A stretch of 64,000 nucleotides of DNA from SZUA-521 sp041738285 (GTDB taxonomy: Bacteria; Pseudomonadota; Gammaproteobacteria; Pseudomonadales; Azotimanducaceae), in contig JBGSQB010000090.1 in NCBI GenBank assembly GCA_041738285.1, positions 1 to 64,000 of the forward strand, read 5' to 3'. Below the pieces are notes generated by a model. The model was not told the DNA's origin. It worked only from the letters and a program-made list of their open reading frames with translations, and ran no database searches. The translations under genes were made by a program, and so were the position numbers. Positions 34,957 to 43,592 of the stretch are shown piece after piece. Position 1 is the stretch's first letter. Each line of letters begins with the position of its first letter.

Positions 34957-35967
34957 ATGAGTGAGCAGCAGCAATGGCTCGATCAGGTGTCCGAGGACAT
35001 CCTCGAGCCGAACCGCCCGATCTGCGATCCGCACCATCATCTGTGGGACCACCCGAACAGTCGCTACCTGCTGGACGAACTGTTGCTCGATACCGACAGT
35101 GGCCATCGCGTCGTGTCGACCGTGTTCGTCGAATGCGCGTCGATGTACCGCGCGCGCGGCCCGGAGGCTATGCGCTCGGTTGGCGAGACCGAGTTCGTCA
35201 ACGGTGTAGCAGCGATGAGCGCCAGCGGCGGATACGGCGCTACACGCGTGGCTGCCGGCATCGTCAGTTTCGCCGATCTCACCGTTGGTGCCGCCATTGG
35301 CGACGTGCTCGATGCACATGCAGCGCTCAGCCCGCGCTTTCGTGGCATTCGCCACGCGGCAGGCTGGGACGAGAGCCGCGATGTTCGCAATTCCCACACG
35401 AATCCCACGGCGCACCTGCTGGCGCGTGCCGACTTTCGCGCCGGCTTCGCCGAGCTTGGCAAGCGTGGCCTGTCGTTCGACGCCTGGCTCTACCACCCGC
35501 AGATTCGCGAACTGATCGATCTCGCGCGCGCGTTTCCGGCTAGCACGATCATCCTCGATCACTTCGGCGGGCCGCTCGGTATCGGTCCCTATGAAGGCAA
35601 GCGCGAAGGAATATTTGCGACGTGGCAGAAGGACATTGCCGACCTCGCGCGCTGCGAGAACGTGGTGGCGAAGCTCGGAGGTCTGGTGATGCCGATCAAT
35701 GGCTTCGGGTTCCACAAACGCAAGCGGCCAGCAACCTCGGACGAAGTGGTAGCCGCAACTGGCGCCTACTATCGTCACGCCATCGCGTGCTTTGGCGCCG
35801 ACCGCTGTATGTTCGAAAGCAACTTCCCGGTCGATAAACAGAGTTGCTCGTATGCTGTGCTGTGGAATGCCTTCAAGAAGATCGCGGCGCCGTATTCAGC
35901 GGCCGAGAAGTCCGCGCTGTTCCACGATACCGCCGCGCGTGTGTATCGACTGGACGCCGATGCGTGA
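34957..35967 (+). CDS. Amidohydrolase 2 family (TIM-barrel lactonase/decarboxylase-like)
   Basis: 336 residues; ATG 34957 with GGAGAAG six nt upstream, chosen over ATG 34924 that lacks a good site. Metal motif ICDPHHHLWDH, then FRGIRHAAGWDE, LSFDAWLYHPQI, IILDHFGGPLG and MFESNFPVDKQS with the final Asp. This pattern fits the L-fuconolactonase / 2-pyrone-4,6-dicarboxylate lactonase subgroup of the amidohydrolase superfamily. It probably opens a lactone or similar ring; substrate unknown. Divergent from the LLM oxidoreductase gene. Confidence 0.87.
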   Translation: MSEQQQWLDQVSEDILEPNRPICDPHHHLWDHPNSRYLLDELLLDTDSGHRVVSTVFVECASMYRARGPEAMRSVGETEFVNGVAAMSASGGYGATRVAAGIVSFADLTVGAAIGDVLDAHAALSPRFRGIRHAAGWDESRDVRNSHTNPTAHLLARADFRAGFAELGKRGLSFDAWLYHPQIRELIDLARAFPASTIILDHFGGPLGIGPYEGKREGIFATWQKDIADLARCENVVAKLGGLVMPINGFGFHKRKRPATSDEVVAATGAYYRHAIACFGADRCMFESNFPVDKQSCSYAVLWNAFKKIAAPYSAAEKSALFHDTAARVYRLDADA

Positions 35968-36013
35968 TGCGCGGTTATGATGCGTAGCCCTTGAGCGAGT
36001 CACTGGAGGAGAG

Positions 36014-36433
36014 ATGCGGACATTGTGGATGGCGATTGCGTTCTTTGCTGCAGGCTCTGCGCTCGGCGGCGATCTGCGATCAGCGGCACCTGCGGGCGCC
36101 GAGGTTTACTTCATCGCGCCCGCTGACGGCGCCACGGTATCGACCACGTTCAACGTGAAATTTGGATTGAAGGGCATGGGTGTTGCGCCGGCCGGTATCG
36201 ACGCGGCGGACACCGGTCATCATCACCTGCTCATCGATACGACCGAGATACCCAATCCGGAACTACCGCTGCCGGCGACCGACAAGGTCATTCATTTCGG
36301 CAAAGGTCAGACCGAGACCGAGGTGACATTGCCGCCGGGTGTGCACACCTTGCGGCTGGTGGTCGGCAATCATCTGCACGTGCCGCACGATCCACCGGTC
36401 GCCTCGAACGTCATCAGCGTCACCGTCAAGTAG
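36014..36433 (+). CDS. Exported DUF4399 protein
   Basis: 139 residues with a signal peptide (1-18, ending SALGG). The rest is one small beta domain with the DUF4399 pattern: EVYFIAPADGATVSTTFNVK, FGLKGMGVAPAGI, TGHHHLLIDT and HTLRLVVGNHLHVPHDPPV. Several His residues suggest metal binding in the periplasm, but no function is known for the family. GGAGGAGAG precedes ATG. Its stop is 4 nt from the convergent deacylase stop. Confidence 0.88.
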   Translation: MRTLWMAIAFFAAGSALGGDLRSAAPAGAEVYFIAPADGATVSTTFNVKFGLKGMGVAPAGIDAADTGHHHLLIDTTEIPNPELPLPATDKVIHFGKGQTETEVTLPPGVHTLRLVVGNHLHVPHDPPVASNVISVTVK

Positions 36434-36437
36434 CCGG

Positions 36438-37895
36438 CTAGGTTCGCCGGCGCACGGTCAGACCTGCGCGTGCCTGCGTGTGGGCGCCGTGCGCGACCGT
36501 ATGCACGCCGTTGACGAACACGTGCTCGATACCCCCGGGATACTGATTCGGATCAGCGAAGGTGCCGCGATCGATGATCGTGTCGGGATCGAACAGCACC
36601 AGGTCCGCAAATGCGCCCGCGCGCACTACCCCGCGATCCACCAGGGAGAACTTGCGTGCCGGGAAACCGGTCATGCGATGGATCGCCTCACTCATCGTCA
36701 ACAGACCAAGGTCGCGGGCGTAATGACCGAGTACGCGGGCAAACGAGCCATACAGGCGCGGATGTGGGCGCCCGTCCAGCGTTGGAATGCCATCGGAACC
36801 TATCATGGTGCTCGGATGCCGCATCACCGTGCGCACATCATCCTCGTTCATGCTGTGCATGATCACGGTGGCGCCAGGCTCGGCGGCGAGGATCTGCTGG
36901 GAAGCGGTGGCACCGTCGGTCGCGAACTCGACGGCGAGTTCAGCGATGCTCCGGCCCTCCCACTGCGTATGGCCGCTCGCTGACGCAATGACCACGTCTG
37001 CGTAGTCGACGTTGCGCAGGTCGCGACCGGAGGCGCCGACCACCGCGGACAGGATCGTGCTCCCCGCGGTGTACGGATACTGATCAGCATGCACATCGAG
37101 GCCGCGCGCTTGCGCGGCTTCGATCAGCAACAGCGAGCGATGCACAAGACCCCAGGCATCGCGGCCCGAAGCCTTGTGGTGGCTGATCTGCACCGGCACG
37201 CTCGACTGCTCACCGATCGCAATCGCTTCGGTCACCGAATCGAGGAGACCCAGACCTTCGTCGCGCATATGGGTTGCGTACAGTGCGCCGCTGGCGCGCA
37301 TCATCGATGCGAGTTCGATCAACTCTTCGGTGCGGGCGTGACGGCCGGGTTCATAGATGAGACCCGTCGACAGCCCTACAGCGCCGGCGTCGAGGCCTTC
37401 GGTGAGCAACGACTTCATGACGCGCATCTGTGCCTCGCTCGGCGCGCCGCGATCACGTTTCATCGCCGTCATGCGCAGGGTGCCGTGCCCCACCAGCACG
37501 GCAATGTTCACCGCCGGCGGTGCGGCATCGAGAAGATCGAAGTAGCCGTGGTAGTTGCCCCAATCAGGCAGGGTTGCATGCGGATGGAAGGCGCGGGCCA
37601 ATACCGCCGCCTCGGTGAACGGCGCGGCGCCCATCCCGCAATTGCCGACGACACAGGTGGTGACCCCACCGCGAACCTTGAACGCCATGTCGGGGTGCAG
37701 GACTGCGGCGAAGTCATCGTGGGTGTGAACATCGATGAAGCCGGGTGCAACCGCGAGCCCAGTTGCATCGATTTCCCGGGGCGAATCAGGCGCCGCACCC
37801 ACGGCGACGATGCGCGGGCCGTCGATCGTGATGTCGCCGTGCCCGGGCGGGTTGCCGGTGCCGTCGTAGATCAGTGCGTTCTTGATCGTCAACAC
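36438..37895 (-). CDS. N-acyl-D-amino-acid deacylase-type amidohydrolase
   Basis: 485 residues, amidohydrolase 3 family. Visible: APGFIDVHTHDDFAAVLHP (metal His pair), VVGNCGMGAAPF, AVGLSTGLIYEPGRHA, YATHMRDEG, VQISHHKASG and the GSDGIPTLDGRPHPRLYGSF metal Asp and D-aminoacylase signature. It would remove the acyl group from an N-acyl-D-amino acid or a related hydantoin-like amide, with zinc. The promoter is shared with the divergent DUF5916 gene. Confidence 0.92.
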   Translation of the reverse strand: MLTIKNALIYDGTGNPPGHGDITIDGPRIVAVGAAPDSPREIDATGLAVAPGFIDVHTHDDFAAVLHPDMAFKVRGGVTTCVVGNCGMGAAPFTEAAVLARAFHPHATLPDWGNYHGYFDLLDAAPPAVNIAVLVGHGTLRMTAMKRDRGAPSEAQMRVMKSLLTEGLDAGAVGLSTGLIYEPGRHARTEELIELASMMRASGALYATHMRDEGLGLLDSVTEAIAIGEQSSVPVQISHHKASGRDAWGLVHRSLLLIEAAQARGLDVHADQYPYTAGSTILSAVVGASGRDLRNVDYADVVIASASGHTQWEGRSIAELAVEFATDGATASQQILAAEPGATVIMHSMNEDDVRTVMRHPSTMIGSDGIPTLDGRPHPRLYGSFARVLGHYARDLGLLTMSEAIHRMTGFPARKFSLVDRGVVRAGAFADLVLFDPDTIIDRGTFADPNQYPGGIEHVFVNGVHTVAHGAHTQARAGLTVRRRT

Positions 37896-37981
37896 GGCTG
37901 ATTAATTCGCGTGCATCATTTTGTTTCGGACTGCCCTGCGCCCTTGTATTCTCTGCCTTTCCGTCAAGCCATGGCAGTGGA

Positions 37982-40396
37982 TTGATTCCGTACCGATCAT
38001 TGCTGACCGGATGTGTCGTTTTGACGCTCGCGTTCTGTCCTGCTGCGCGGGGCGCCCCTGAAGTGGCGCCCGCTGCCATGGTGCTGACGCGCCTTTCCGT
38101 CGACTCGGCCGCCATGCGCATCGACGGCGAACTCGACGAGGCGGCGTGGCAGGGGCTGCCGGTTCACGATACCTACTATGTGATCGAGCCCGACACCCTC
38201 GCCGACACGCCCTACCCGACGCTCGTCAAAGTGTTCTACACCGATCGTGGGCTGTATATCGGCGCGCAATTGACCCAGCCCAAGGAAACGTTGAACGCCC
38301 GCTTGTCCGGGCGTGACTACTTCGGCGTGCCCCGTGATGAATTCAGCGTCACCGTCGACACCTCGGGCGAAGGGCGCTATGGCTACTGGTTTGGCGTTGC
38401 GCTTGGCGGATCGATCTCAGATGGCACGGTGCTGCCTGAGCGCAAGTATTTCAATGAGTGGGATGGTCCCTGGCGGGGCGCGAGTAGCGTGACGAAGACC
38501 GGCTGGTCCGCTGAAATCTTCATTCCGTGGGGCACGGTGGCGATGCCGAGTGCGGCGTCGATCCGACGGATGGGGTTGTACACGTCGCGCAAGGTCGCTC
38601 ACCTCGATCAGCGGTGGGGATATCCAGCGCTGCCCTTCACGCAGCCCAAGTTCATGTCGGTGCTCCAACCTGTGGAACTGGAAGGCATCGCGCCGCGGCA
38701 GCAGTACAACGTCTATCCGTTCACGTCGATGGTGTATGACGAGATCGACAACGCACCCAACTACAAAGTCGGCGCCGATCTGTTCTGGCGCCCATCGACC
38801 AACGCTCAGCTCAATGCCACCGTCAATCCCGACTTCGGCACCGTTGAAAGCGACGATGTCATCGTCAATCTCTCGGCCACGGAAACGTTCTTTCCCGAGA
38901 AGCGTCTATTCTTCGTCGAGGGACAGGAGATCTTCGTCGCGACGGGACGTGCGGAAACACGCAGTCGCAGCGTCGGCAACCAGGGCGCGCCGTACACGAT
39001 GGTAAACACCCGCCGCATGGGCGGTCCGCCCCGTGCACCGACGGTGCCGCCCGGTGCAGTGGTCGAGGAGCGCGACCTGTTGCAACCGACGGAGTTGCTG
39101 GGTGCGGCCAAGTTCACCGGTCAGATTGGCCAGGTTCGCTATGGGCTGCTCACGGCGTTCGAAGACGAGGTGAAGTTCGACGCAACCGTCAACGGTGCGG
39201 ACCTCAATCTGCACCAGGATGGCAGTGACTATGGCATCGCTCGCGTGCTCTACGAAGACAGCGCAGGCGGCGCCTACCGCGCGCTAGGCTTTCTCTCCAC
39301 CGCGGTCTTGAATCCGACCGGTGATGCGTTGGCGCAGGGGGTCGACTGGCACTATCTGACGCCGACGGGAAAGCTCAAGATCGAGGGCCAGAGTTTCACT
39401 TCCGACATCGAAGGGGAGGAGCGCGGCTACGGCGGCTTCCTCGACTTCGAATACACATTCAGGCAAGGCCTTTCTCAGCGCTTTGGAATCGAGATGTTCG
39501 ACCGCAACATCGACATCAACGACCTCGGCTATCTGCAGCGCAACGATAGCTTCCGAGTCCGCACAGCCCACATTCGCACGTCTTCGGACTTGTCATTCGC
39601 CCGCGACAACGAATTGGACATTCGCGGATTCGGTCAGGTCAATGGCGACGGTTACTTCACAGGTGGTGGCGTGTTCATCGCCGATCGACTCATTTTCGAT
39701 GATCTGTCCAAGGTGTTCGTGCACGCGAATTTCTTCCCGAAGAGCTATGACGATCTCAACAGCTTCGGCAACGGCACCTATCGCATCGAAGAGCATTTCG
39801 AGTTCGACGTGTTCTGGGAATCCGACTCCACCAAGCGCTTCTCCTACGGGTTTGGCGCCGGCTACCACGAGGAGTTCCTCGGCGCCGACAGCTACAGTGG
39901 TGAGGCATTCGTCAGCTGGCGACCCAATTCGCAATTCAACACGGAGCTCGAGGCGTTCTACTTCAAGCGCGGTGGTTGGCTGCTGCATCAGGAAGACGCC
40001 AACTTCACGACGTTCAAAGCTGATCAATGGCAGCCGAAGTTCAGCGTCGAGTATTTCATCAGCGCCAGGCAACAGCTCAAAGCCTCACTGCAGTGGGTCG
40101 GTATCAAGGCGCATGAAGATGAGTTCTATCTCATTCCTGCGCGGCCCGACGATCTGATCCGCACCACGAAGCCGCCGGGACCCAGCGATGATTTCTCTGT
40201 TTCCAACATGAGCTTTCAGCTGCGCTATCGCTGGGAGATTGCGCCGCTGTCGGACATTTTCGTCGTCTATACGCGGCTCGCAGACGACAGTGCGCGGCTC
40301 ACGAATCAGAACTTCGTCGACGTGTTCAGCGACGCCTACGACGCGCCACTCGTGAACCAGTTCGTAGTCAAGATTCGATATCGACTGGGGTCTTAG
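37982..40396 (+). CDS. Outer-membrane-associated DUF5916 protein with CBM9-like N-terminal domain
   Basis: 804 residues. The only useful start is TTG 37982, which gives a signal peptide (IPYRSLLTGCVVLTLAFCPA, cleavage near ARG-APE); no ATG is in frame. N-terminal CBM9-like sugar-binding type domain (about 35-240; AMRIDGELDEAAWQ, GYWFGVALGGS, WSAEIFIPWGTV), then the DUF5916 beta barrel (about 250-804) with FFPEKRLFFVEGQEIF and a C-terminal strand VVKIRYRLGS. Such proteins are found in the outer membrane of many Gram-negatives; role unknown. An A-rich stretch follows the stop. Confidence 0.85.
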   Translation: MIPYRSLLTGCVVLTLAFCPAARGAPEVAPAAMVLTRLSVDSAAMRIDGELDEAAWQGLPVHDTYYVIEPDTLADTPYPTLVKVFYTDRGLYIGAQLTQPKETLNARLSGRDYFGVPRDEFSVTVDTSGEGRYGYWFGVALGGSISDGTVLPERKYFNEWDGPWRGASSVTKTGWSAEIFIPWGTVAMPSAASIRRMGLYTSRKVAHLDQRWGYPALPFTQPKFMSVLQPVELEGIAPRQQYNVYPFTSMVYDEIDNAPNYKVGADLFWRPSTNAQLNATVNPDFGTVESDDVIVNLSATETFFPEKRLFFVEGQEIFVATGRAETRSRSVGNQGAPYTMVNTRRMGGPPRAPTVPPGAVVEERDLLQPTELLGAAKFTGQIGQVRYGLLTAFEDEVKFDATVNGADLNLHQDGSDYGIARVLYEDSAGGAYRALGFLSTAVLNPTGDALAQGVDWHYLTPTGKLKIEGQSFTSDIEGEERGYGGFLDFEYTFRQGLSQRFGIEMFDRNIDINDLGYLQRNDSFRVRTAHIRTSSDLSFARDNELDIRGFGQVNGDGYFTGGGVFIADRLIFDDLSKVFVHANFFPKSYDDLNSFGNGTYRIEEHFEFDVFWESDSTKRFSYGFGAGYHEEFLGADSYSGEAFVSWRPNSQFNTELEAFYFKRGGWLLHQEDANFTTFKADQWQPKFSVEYFISARQQLKASLQWVGIKAHEDEFYLIPARPDDLIRTTKPPGPSDDFSVSNMSFQLRYRWEIAPLSDIFVVYTRLADDSARLTNQNFVDVFSDAYDAPLVNQFVVKIRYRLGS

Positions 40397-40415
40397 AAAA
40401 AAATCTGCGTGGCGG

Positions 40416-40445
40416 TTGCCTAGGTCGGGAATCCGGGACTATAGT
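40416..40445 (+). promoter_or_regulatory. Sigma-70-like promoter of the mini-transcript
   Basis: TTGCCT (40416-40421) and TATAGT (40440-40445) with an 18-nt spacer. The predicted start near 40451-40453 would give an about 115-nt transcript ending at the terminator 40542-40568. The promoter lies after the end of the DUF5916 gene, so the unit is independent. Confidence 0.6.
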
Positions 40446-40468
40446 CGGCGCAACTTAGCGGAGAAAGA

Positions 40469-40481
40469 AAGGAGGTGATCC
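40469..40481 (+). promoter_or_regulatory. Extended Shine-Dalgarno, 13 nt complementary to the 16S rRNA tail
   Basis: AAGGAGGTGATCC is the exact complement of the 3' end of bacterial 16S rRNA (GGATCACCTCCTT). Usual sites use 4-6 of these bases. It ends directly at the ATG of an 11-residue ORF; the GGAGG core is 6 nt from the ATG, the best spacing. Confidence 0.9.
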
Positions 40482-40517
40482 ATGTCTAGCCGTTTCGCTC
40501 GGAAGGGCGCTCAGTAA
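40482..40517 (+). CDS. Micro-ORF of 11 residues (MSSRFARKGAQ)
   Basis: ATG TCT AGC ... CAG TAA, 11 codons, directly after the perfect 13-nt Shine-Dalgarno and within a unit that has its own sigma-70-like promoter and terminator. The peptide is basic (two Arg, one Lys) with no membrane part. GGGCGC near its 3' end (40505-40510) can pair with GCGCCC (40524-40529), so translation of the ORF would alter folding before the terminator. It could be a translated micropeptide, an attenuator leader or a ribosome-binding decoy RNA. Both neighbouring genes end towards it, so it is not a leader for either. Function unknown. Confidence 0.55.
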   Translation: MSSRFARKGAQ

Positions 40518-40541
40518 GACTTGCGCCCATCGGGCAACGGG

Positions 40542-40568
40542 GGGGCCGGCACTGCCGGCCCCTTTCTT
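40542..40568 (+). terminator. Intrinsic terminator of the mini-transcript
   Basis: GGGGCCGGC (40542-40550) pairs perfectly with GCCGGCCCC (40554-40562) over an ACT loop, followed by TTTCTT. It lies 24 nt after the micro-ORF stop and 23 nt before the end of the convergent ABC permease gene. Confidence 0.85.
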
Positions 40569-40591
40569 ATTGGGGCCGCAAAATCTGCACC

Positions 40592-41749
40592 TCACTCACC
40601 CCGCAGTGCAACCGTAATCGGCAGCCGCGCCGCGCGCACCGCGGGGAACAGTCCCCCAACAACCCCTAGAGTGACCGCCCACAAGACGCCCGTCGTCACC
40701 AGTGCCGGGGTCACCGTGAAATCGAACGCCACTTGGGTGAACCCTGACAGGGTCGAGATCGTGTTGCCGTTGAACGCAAGGTAGGCGAGCGCGGCGCCGG
40801 CCAGCCCCCCCACCAGTGCCAGGGCAAGCGCCTCGAACATCACCGATACCACCACCGGTGCGCCGGAGAATCCGATCGCGCGCAGGGTCGCGATCTCGAC
40901 CGTGCGACTGGATACCGCGCTGTACATCGTGTTGAGGGCAGCAAACACCGCGCCGATCGCCATGATGGTCGCAACGACATAGCCAAAGCCCGTGATCAGC
41001 GCCGTGAGCTGCGCGGCCTGAGCACTGTAGTAGGCAGGCTCGGCGGTCAGCTCCAGATCCAGACGCGGGTCGGCATCGATGCGCTGGGCGAGACTCGTAG
41101 CTGCATCCGGTGAGGTCAGCCGCACCCGCATCGAACTGACGGCGCCCGTGCGGCGAAACGCCGTCTGCGCCGTTGGCAGATCGGTCCACAGTTCTGATTC
41201 GTTGACCCCGCCATCGGCGTCGAAGATGCCAACGATGGTCCACGTGCTGTCGCGAAACGCGACCTGCGCACCGAGATCGATGCCTTCGAACTCGGCAACA
41301 GCGCCGACGCCCGCGATCAACTCGCTCTTGCCGGTGTCGAAGTTCCGTCCCGCGACGATGCGTACCTCCGGGCGGATCTCGAATGCGCTGGGCTCGACGC
41401 CGCGGATCACCAGGTTCGCGGGCGTGCCGGAGCTGCGCTTGGGAATATCGGCGATCGTGTACAGTTCGGCGCTCGATAGCGCGACCCCTTCCATGCTCGC
41501 AACGATCGCAATGTGTTCGTTGGCAACGCCACTGGAGAGTTCACCGCCAGAGCCGCCGCGCAGCACGATCGCCCGATCCTCGGCGCCGGTGTTTTCGAGC
41601 GCCGCGCGAAAACCGATCGCCATAGATAGCAGCGCAACCAGCACGCCGACAACACCGGCAATGCCAACCACGATCACAGACGATGCGCCGAGCCGCGACG
41701 GCACGTTGCGCAGATTCATCAGCGTGATTTCCCACACCTGATGCCACAT
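40592..41749 (-). CDS. ABC exporter permease, FtsX/MacB type (second)
   Basis: 385 residues; ATG 41749 is 2 nt after the stop of the other permease, and the family begins here (ITLMNLRNVPSRLGASSVIV). Four membrane helices: one at 18-40 and three at about 260-380, with a large periplasmic domain between, as in MacB/FtsX permeases. The cytoplasmic TVEIATLRAIGFS and LFPAVRAARLPITVALRGE motifs contact the ATPase. With the first permease it probably makes a heterodimeric exporter. Longer frames upstream lie in the other permease and are rejected. Confidence 0.9.
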   Translation of the reverse strand: MWHQVWEITLMNLRNVPSRLGASSVIVVGIAGVVGVLVALLSMAIGFRAALENTGAEDRAIVLRGGSGGELSSGVANEHIAIVASMEGVALSSAELYTIADIPKRSSGTPANLVIRGVEPSAFEIRPEVRIVAGRNFDTGKSELIAGVGAVAEFEGIDLGAQVAFRDSTWTIVGIFDADGGVNESELWTDLPTAQTAFRRTGAVSSMRVRLTSPDAATSLAQRIDADPRLDLELTAEPAYYSAQAAQLTALITGFGYVVATIMAIGAVFAALNTMYSAVSSRTVEIATLRAIGFSGAPVVVSVMFEALALALVGGLAGAALAYLAFNGNTISTLSGFTQVAFDFTVTPALVTTGVLWAVTLGVVGGLFPAVRAARLPITVALRGE

Positions 41750-41751
41750 AT

Positions 41752-42909
41752 TCAGTGCCCCCTCAGCGCATCGACGATGCTCAGTCGGCGCGCGCGCAGG
41801 GCCGGCAGCAGGCCCACTGCAATCCCAAGGACGACAGCAAGTCCGGTGCCGGTTGCGATGGTCGTGGTCGACAAGGCGAATGTCGGCAGGATGCCCTTGA
41901 TCGCGGTGGCGATGCCGCCCTCCAGGAATGCGGCGATACCGAGTCCGATCACGCCGCCGAGCACGCACAGCAGCACCGCTTCACCCAGCACCAGCGCCGC
42001 AACCTGGGCATCGGTGAAGCCGAGCGTCTTCATGACGGCCAGTTCCGGTATGCGTTCGCGCAGCGCCTGCGCCATGGTATTGGCCGTCAACAACAGGATC
42101 GTGAAGAAGACCGCGCCGAGTATGCCGGTCATCATGAGACCGATGTCACCCACCTGATTGGCGAACTGCATTGCAAACTCCGCCTCCGTTGCGGTGCGCG
42201 TGGCATTTGGCGAGTTTTCGAACAGCGCATCGATCGCGCGGGCGATCTCGGCGGATTTTGCCGGATCCGCGACGCGGACGATGAACCAGCCGACCCCGCC
42301 GTTACCGAACTGCCGCGCTTCGTCGAAGTAGTCGTACTGAAACAGGAACTCGGACGGTGGCACCTCCGCCCCGATGGCGTCGTAGCTGCCGACCAGTTCG
42401 AACTCCCACAAACGCGAGCCGTCCTTCTTTGGCCAGATGTCCGCTTCGATGGGAATGCGATCACCGATCTTCCAGCCGAATTCCTCGAGCATCTGCGCTG
42501 GAGCGACGGCGCCGGTGCGTGTCGAGGCGAACGCATCGAGCTGCGCCGCGTCGATCGTGTACTCGGGATACAACGCGAAGTAACCACGCGGATCGACCGG
42601 GTACTTGGGGAAGAAGTTGCTGCGATCCTGATAGATGCCGCCGAACCAGTCGGCGTGGGTCACGGCCGCAACGCCATCCACTCTTGCGATCTGATTGATG
42701 TGCGCCATGGGCACGGGGTCGATGATCGAGTACTTCGGCTGAACGATCAGCCGATCCACGCCGGCGATGTCGATGCCGACGGTGAACGCATCCGCGACGC
42801 TGCGCAACAGACCGAACAACAGGAACGCGATGACGACGGAGAGCAACGTGAGCGTAGTGCGAGCCTTGCGCCGAAACAGGCTCGACCACATCAGCGCCAG
42901 GTGGCTCAT
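41752..42909 (-). CDS. ABC exporter permease, FtsX/MacB type (first)
   Basis: 385 residues with the same plan: helix at about 18-40 (RKARTTLTLLSVVIAFLLFG), large periplasmic region, three helices at about 260-375 and the ends RIPELAVMKTLGFTDAQV and LLPALRARRLSIVDALRGH. It starts in an ATGA overlap with the ATPase stop. The periplasmic part is rich in aromatic and Asp residues (KYPVDPRGYFALYPEYTIDA). Part of the four-gene adaptor-ATPase-permease-permease operon. Confidence 0.92.
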   Translation of the reverse strand: MSHLALMWSSLFRRKARTTLTLLSVVIAFLLFGLLRSVADAFTVGIDIAGVDRLIVQPKYSIIDPVPMAHINQIARVDGVAAVTHADWFGGIYQDRSNFFPKYPVDPRGYFALYPEYTIDAAQLDAFASTRTGAVAPAQMLEEFGWKIGDRIPIEADIWPKKDGSRLWEFELVGSYDAIGAEVPPSEFLFQYDYFDEARQFGNGGVGWFIVRVADPAKSAEIARAIDALFENSPNATRTATEAEFAMQFANQVGDIGLMMTGILGAVFFTILLLTANTMAQALRERIPELAVMKTLGFTDAQVAALVLGEAVLLCVLGGVIGLGIAAFLEGGIATAIKGILPTFALSTTTIATGTGLAVVLGIAVGLLPALRARRLSIVDALRGH

Positions 42910-43592
42910 GAGACAGTGGCAGCCACGAGTCCGCCCTTGTCGAGCTGTAGCGTGTGGCGGGCGTGCTGCGCCGCCTTGGGATCATGCGTCACCATGACGA
43001 TCGTCTTGCCGTGGTCGCGGTTGAGCAATTCGAGCAGTTCGAGGATCTCATCCGCGGTCTGACGGTCGAGATCGCCAGTGGGTTCGTCGCACACCAGGAG
43101 ATCCGGATCGGCAACGATCGCCCGTGCAATGGCCACCCGTTGTTGCTGACCACCGGACAGCTCACCGGGCTTGTGGGTCGAGCGGTCGGCAAGGCCGACG
43201 ACTTCGAGGGCGGTAAGTGCGTTCGCTTTACGTTGCGCGCGTGACAGCTTGGTGAGCAGCAGCGGCAGTTCGACGTTGCGCGCGGCGGTGAGCACTGGGA
43301 GCAGGTTGTAGAACTGAAAGATGAATCCGATGTGCGCCGCGCGCCATTGGGCCAGCGCCTTGGACGAGAGCGTCTCCAGTTTCTGTCCGACCACCTCAAC
43401 GCTGCCGGATGACGGCCGGTCGATGCCGCCGATCAGATTGAGCAGCGTTGTCTTGCCGGATCCGGAGGGTCCCATCAGCGCCACGAAGTCGCCTCGTTCG
43501 ATGGTGAGGTCGATGTCGTCGAGTACCTTGAGCGATTCTTTGCCACGCACGTAAGTACGTGAAACTCCTTCGAGTTTGACGATGGCTGTCAT
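42906..43592 (-). CDS. ABC exporter ATPase (MacB/LolD group)
   Basis: 228 residues. Walker A GPSGSGKTTLLN, Q loop FQFYNLLPVLTAARNV, signature ELSGGQQQRVAIARAI, Walker B LLVCDEPTGDLD and H-loop VTHDPKAAQHA. The size and Q-loop sequence are of the LolD/MacB group that drives substrates from the periplasm or inner membrane by mechanotransmission. It overlaps both the adaptor gene (ATGA) and the first permease gene (ATGA). Confidence 0.95.
   Translation of the reverse strand: MTAIVKLEGVSRTYVRGKESLKVLDDIDLTIERGDFVALMGPSGSGKTTLLNLIGGIDRPSSGSVEVVGQKLETLSSKALAQWRAAHIGFIFQFYNLLPVLTAARNVELPLLLTKLSRAQRKANALTALEVVGLADRSTHKPGELSGGQQQRVAIARAIVADPDLLVCDEPTGDLDRQTADEILELLELLNRDHGKTIVMVTHDPKAAQHARHTLQLDKGGLVAATVS

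Noticed and set aside
40469..40490. Possible fragment of antisense 16S rRNA
   Set aside because: AAGGAGGTGATCC equals the complement of the 16S tail, but the next bases (CATGTCTAGCC) do not continue as rRNA, and the site is placed perfectly for an ATG.
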